Positions 6,156-8,320 of a stretch of DNA of 8,320 bases are shown here, in pieces. The translations under genes and the position numbers were made by a program. The stretch comes from Pseudomonadota bacterium (GTDB lineage Bacteria > Pseudomonadota > Gammaproteobacteria > Burkholderiales > Burkholderiaceae_B). The stretch covers positions 1 to 8,320 of the forward strand of contig JAEWEH010000249.1 of assembly GCA_023389535.1 (NCBI GenBank), read 5' to 3'. The notes beneath the pieces are model-generated. The model searched no databases and was not told where the DNA came from. It saw only the letters and a program-made list of their open reading frames with translations. Position 1 is the first letter of the stretch. Each line of letters begins with the position of its first letter.

Positions 6156-7523
6156 ATGTTCAAAAAAGGGACCCCCCACACTCCCTCCTATCGAGACACG
6201 CTCAAGGCACATCGGCAACATCACTTTCTGCGCAACGGTCTGACGCTTATTGCTTTAGGCTTGTTTGCCGGGGCGGCCGCGCTAGCGGTCGTCAAACCGC
6301 CTGAAGCCCCAGCGGTCTATCAAGCCAGCAAAATCCTGGAACTACCCTCGCCCTTCCCCCAGCCCCTGGGGGATTTTTCCTCTCCCTATATCAGCGAAAC
6401 CCATATCCGCCGCGGCGACACACTGGCGGCATTGCTGCAGCGCCTGCGCGTGCAGGAACCGGGCCTGCAGCAATTCCTGGTCCAGAACAAGGACGCCCGC
6501 TCTATTTATAAGCTCTATCCAGGCCGCAGCGTACAAGCTGCGCTGGACAGCGACGGCAAGCTGGTGTGGCTGCGCTATAACCATACGCCGGGGGCCAGCG
6601 AACAGGGTGGGTATGTTTCCCGCTGGCTGGAAATCCGGCCCAATGACGATGGCGGATACAGCGCTCAGGAACTTAGCGCACAGGCCGACGTCCAGGTGAA
6701 GATCGCGGAAAGCGAAATCGAAAGCTCATTGTTCGGGGCGACAGACGCAGCGGACATCCCGGATGCGATCACACTGCAGATGACGGAGATCCTGGGCAGC
6801 AAAATAGATTTCATGCGGGACCTGCGCCGCGGCGACCAGTTTCGCATCGTCTACGAATCTTATGCCCATGATGGGCGCGAAGTCGGCACCGGGCGCATCC
6901 TGGCGCTGGAGTTCCTGAACGGCAGCAAAGCGTACGAAGCAGTCTGGTTCGCGCCTGGTCAGGAATCGGGCAGTTATTACGACTTCAGCGGCAGTAGCCT
7001 GAAGGGCGCATTTCTGCGTTCCGCCTTGAAATTTTCGCGCATCAGTTCCACCTTCGGCATGCGCAAGCATCCGGTCCATGGCGGCTGGCGCGGCCATAAA
7101 GGCGTGGATTACGCAGCCCCTTCGGGCACGCCCATCCATGCGACCGCGGACGGTGTAGTCGAATTCAAGGGCCAGCAAAATGGCTATGGCAACACCATCA
7201 TCCTGAAGCATCACAATGGCTATACCACCCTGTATGCGCACCAAAGCCGCTTTGCGGCCGGCCTGAAGCGCGGCGATCGTGTCAGCCAGGGGCAATTGAT
7301 CGGCTATGTGGGGGCCACTGGCTGGGCTACCGGGCCGCACCTGCACTACGAATTCCGGGTGGACAATAAACCCATCGACCCGCTTTCCGTGGATTTGCCC
7401 GTGGCGCGCACGCTGGATAAGTCTCAACAGGCCGCTTTCAAGCAAACAGTCGCACAGTACCAGGAACACATCCACTTCCTGACCCAGCTGCAGGAAGATC
7501 AAACGCAGCTTGCCAGCCGTTGA
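6156..7523 (+). CDS. Membrane-anchored M23 family murein endopeptidase (MepM-like)
   Basis: Probable zinc endopeptidase that cuts peptide cross-links in periplasmic peptidoglycan. The 455-aa product has a short basic N-terminus, one hydrophobic segment at about 28-46 (signal anchor), and a LysM/OapA-like region (about 80-145, with HIRRGDTLAALLQRL and LYPGRSVQ). A Csd3_N-type linker domain follows (about 155-285), and then a complete LytM/M23 domain (about 296-410). Zinc ligands H314 and D318 lie in HKGVD and H397 in HLHYEF; the catalytic histidines are H362 (LYAHQS) and H395. With all of these present it should be active. Size and layout resemble E. coli MepM (440 aa). The start is ATG at 6156, since a TTG at 6147 adds only three residues. 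The ribosome-binding site is weak (TAGG about 11 nt upstream). Its stop overlaps the first possible anmK start. Specificity (D,D-endopeptidase) is inferred from the family. Confidence 0.93.
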   Translation: MFKKGTPHTPSYRDTLKAHRQHHFLRNGLTLIALGLFAGAAALAVVKPPEAPAVYQASKILELPSPFPQPLGDFSSPYISETHIRRGDTLAALLQRLRVQEPGLQQFLVQNKDARSIYKLYPGRSVQAALDSDGKLVWLRYNHTPGASEQGGYVSRWLEIRPNDDGGYSAQELSAQADVQVKIAESEIESSLFGATDAADIPDAITLQMTEILGSKIDFMRDLRRGDQFRIVYESYAHDGREVGTGRILALEFLNGSKAYEAVWFAPGQESGSYYDFSGSSLKGAFLRSALKFSRISSTFGMRKHPVHGGWRGHKGVDYAAPSGTPIHATADGVVEFKGQQNGYGNTIILKHHNGYTTLYAHQSRFAAGLKRGDRVSQGQLIGYVGATGWATGPHLHYEFRVDNKPIDPLSVDLPVARTLDKSQQAAFKQTVAQYQEHIHFLTQLQEDQTQLASR

Positions 7524-8320
7524 TGGGCTGCGGCCCGAACATGCAGCAAGCGCATCTTTATATAGGGCTGATGTCGGGTACCAGCACCGATGGCGTGGAT
7601 GCCGTGCTGGCCCGCTTCGATGCCGACGGCTCGCCCAGCATCTTGTCCAGCGTTTCACTGCCCATGCCGGGGGCCTTGCGCCGGGAGTTCCTGGCTTTGA
7701 ACTCGCCCGGTTCAAATGAACTGGCGCGGGCTGCCCTGGCCGGCAACGCGCTGGCGGAACTTTACGCCCAAGCATGCAGGGCGGTGTTGGACAGCGCGGG
7801 GGTTCGGCCTGCTGCCGTCAGCGCCATAGGCGCGCACGGCCAGACCGTCAGGCATGCGCCCGACCAGGGCTACACCATACAGCTCAATGCGCCGGCCGTA
7901 TTGGCCGAGCGCACGGGCATTGCGGTCATTGCCGACTTCCGCTCGCGCGATGTGGCGGCGGGCGGCCAAGGCGCGCCGCTGGTGCCGGCTTTCCATCAAG
8001 CTTTGTTTGCCGGTGATCAGGCCCGGGCCGTCCTGAACCTGGGCGGAATCGCCAATGTGACCTTGCTTGGGCCTGAAGGGGAAGTGTCGGGCTTCGATAC
8101 AGGCCCGGCCAATGTGTTGCTGGATCTGTGGGCGCAAGAGCATCTGGGCACGGACTATGATGCTGACGGCGCCTGGGCGGCCACAGGGCGCGTGAACACC
8201 GGGCTGCTTGAAGCCTTGATCGCAAGCGAACCGTGGTTCGCCTTGCCACCGCCCAAATCCACGGGCCGCGATCTATTCAACCGAGGCTGGCTGGATAGCC
8301 GGCTGGCCGCGTATCAGGGC
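7523..8320 (+). CDS. anmK: Anhydro-N-acetylmuramic acid kinase, 3' end beyond window
   Basis: AnmK phosphorylates and opens 1,6-anhydro-MurNAc to MurNAc-6-phosphate with ATP, in the cytoplasm, so that cell-wall sugars can be re-used. The visible 266 residues of a usual 370 or so carry the family motifs in order: GLMSGTSTDGVD (15-26), GAHGQT (103-108), the block from DFRSRD to GGQGAPL (138-153), NLGGIAN (172-178), the nucleotide-site DTGP (192-195, whose Asp is thought to be the catalytic base) and KSTGRD near the right edge. The frame is open to the last base, so the C-terminus is simply outside the window. Two starts are possible. ATG at 7523 overlaps the peptidase stop by one base (TGATG) and suggests coupling. 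ATG at 7541 gives MQQAHLYIGLMSGTS, an N-terminus nearer to that of E. coli. Neither has a clear ribosome-binding site. Confidence 0.95.
   Translation, partial: MGCGPNMQQAHLYIGLMSGTSTDGVDAVLARFDADGSPSILSSVSLPMPGALRREFLALNSPGSNELARAALAGNALAELYAQACRAVLDSAGVRPAAVSAIGAHGQTVRHAPDQGYTIQLNAPAVLAERTGIAVIADFRSRDVAAGGQGAPLVPAFHQALFAGDQARAVLNLGGIANVTLLGPEGEVSGFDTGPANVLLDLWAQEHLGTDYDADGAWAATGRVNTGLLEALIASEPWFALPPPKSTGRDLFNRGWLDSRLAAYQG

Noticed and set aside
6726..7775. A 349-aa open frame on the minus strand
   Set aside because: It lies wholly opposite the M23 peptidase and anmK, both of which have complete family motifs. Its composition (rich in Arg, Ala, Gly) is that of a high-GC antisense frame and it shows no recognisable domain.

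Overview
The window looks like ordinary chromosomal housekeeping DNA from a high-GC betaproteobacterium. The protein sequences and gene order (glyA-nrdR-ribD-ribE, and tyrS divergent from an M23 peptidase gene followed by anmK) best fit Burkholderiales, probably Alcaligenaceae (Bordetella/Achromobacter/Pusillimonas type). That placement is inferred from protein character and gene order, not from a search. I see no transposase, integrase, phage gene, CRISPR array, toxin-antitoxin pair or defence gene. Coding density is high and every sizeable gene can be assigned to a known family.

Left block (1-3762, all on the minus strand). Reading in the direction of transcription, the order is glyA (serine hydroxymethyltransferase), nrdR (repressor of ribonucleotide reductase genes), ribD (bifunctional deaminase/reductase), ribE (riboflavin synthase), then the 5' half of a tRNA-Ser(GGA) cut by the window edge. 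glyA to nrdR is a 45-nt gap holding two mutually exclusive GC-rich hairpins. nrdR and ribD overlap. ribD and ribE are separated by 149 nt of non-coding, dyad-rich sequence. The block joins one-carbon supply, dNTP control and flavin synthesis. A weak promoter candidate lies upstream of glyA, and an extended -10 candidate for the tRNA lies near the end of ribE.

Middle block (3959-5930, minus strand). tyrS (tyrosyl-tRNA synthetase) is followed after 44 nt by a YbhB/YbcL (PEBP/Raf-kinase-inhibitor-like) gene. A strong GC hairpin about 30 nt past its stop probably ends this transcript, before the glyA promoter region.

Right block (5931-8320, plus strand). A 225-nt divergent intergenic region separates tyrS from a membrane-anchored M23 endopeptidase of the MepM type. 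The stop of that gene overlaps the first possible start of anmK (anhydro-N-acetylmuramic acid kinase), which runs off the right edge. The pair links cell-wall cleavage with recycling of anhydro-muropeptide sugars.

I did not find an undescribed system. The observations worth a second look are non-coding: the structured ribD-ribE gap, the alternative hairpins between glyA and nrdR, the hairpin plus T-tract in the tyrS leader, and a cluster of homopolymers at the start of the peptidase gene.
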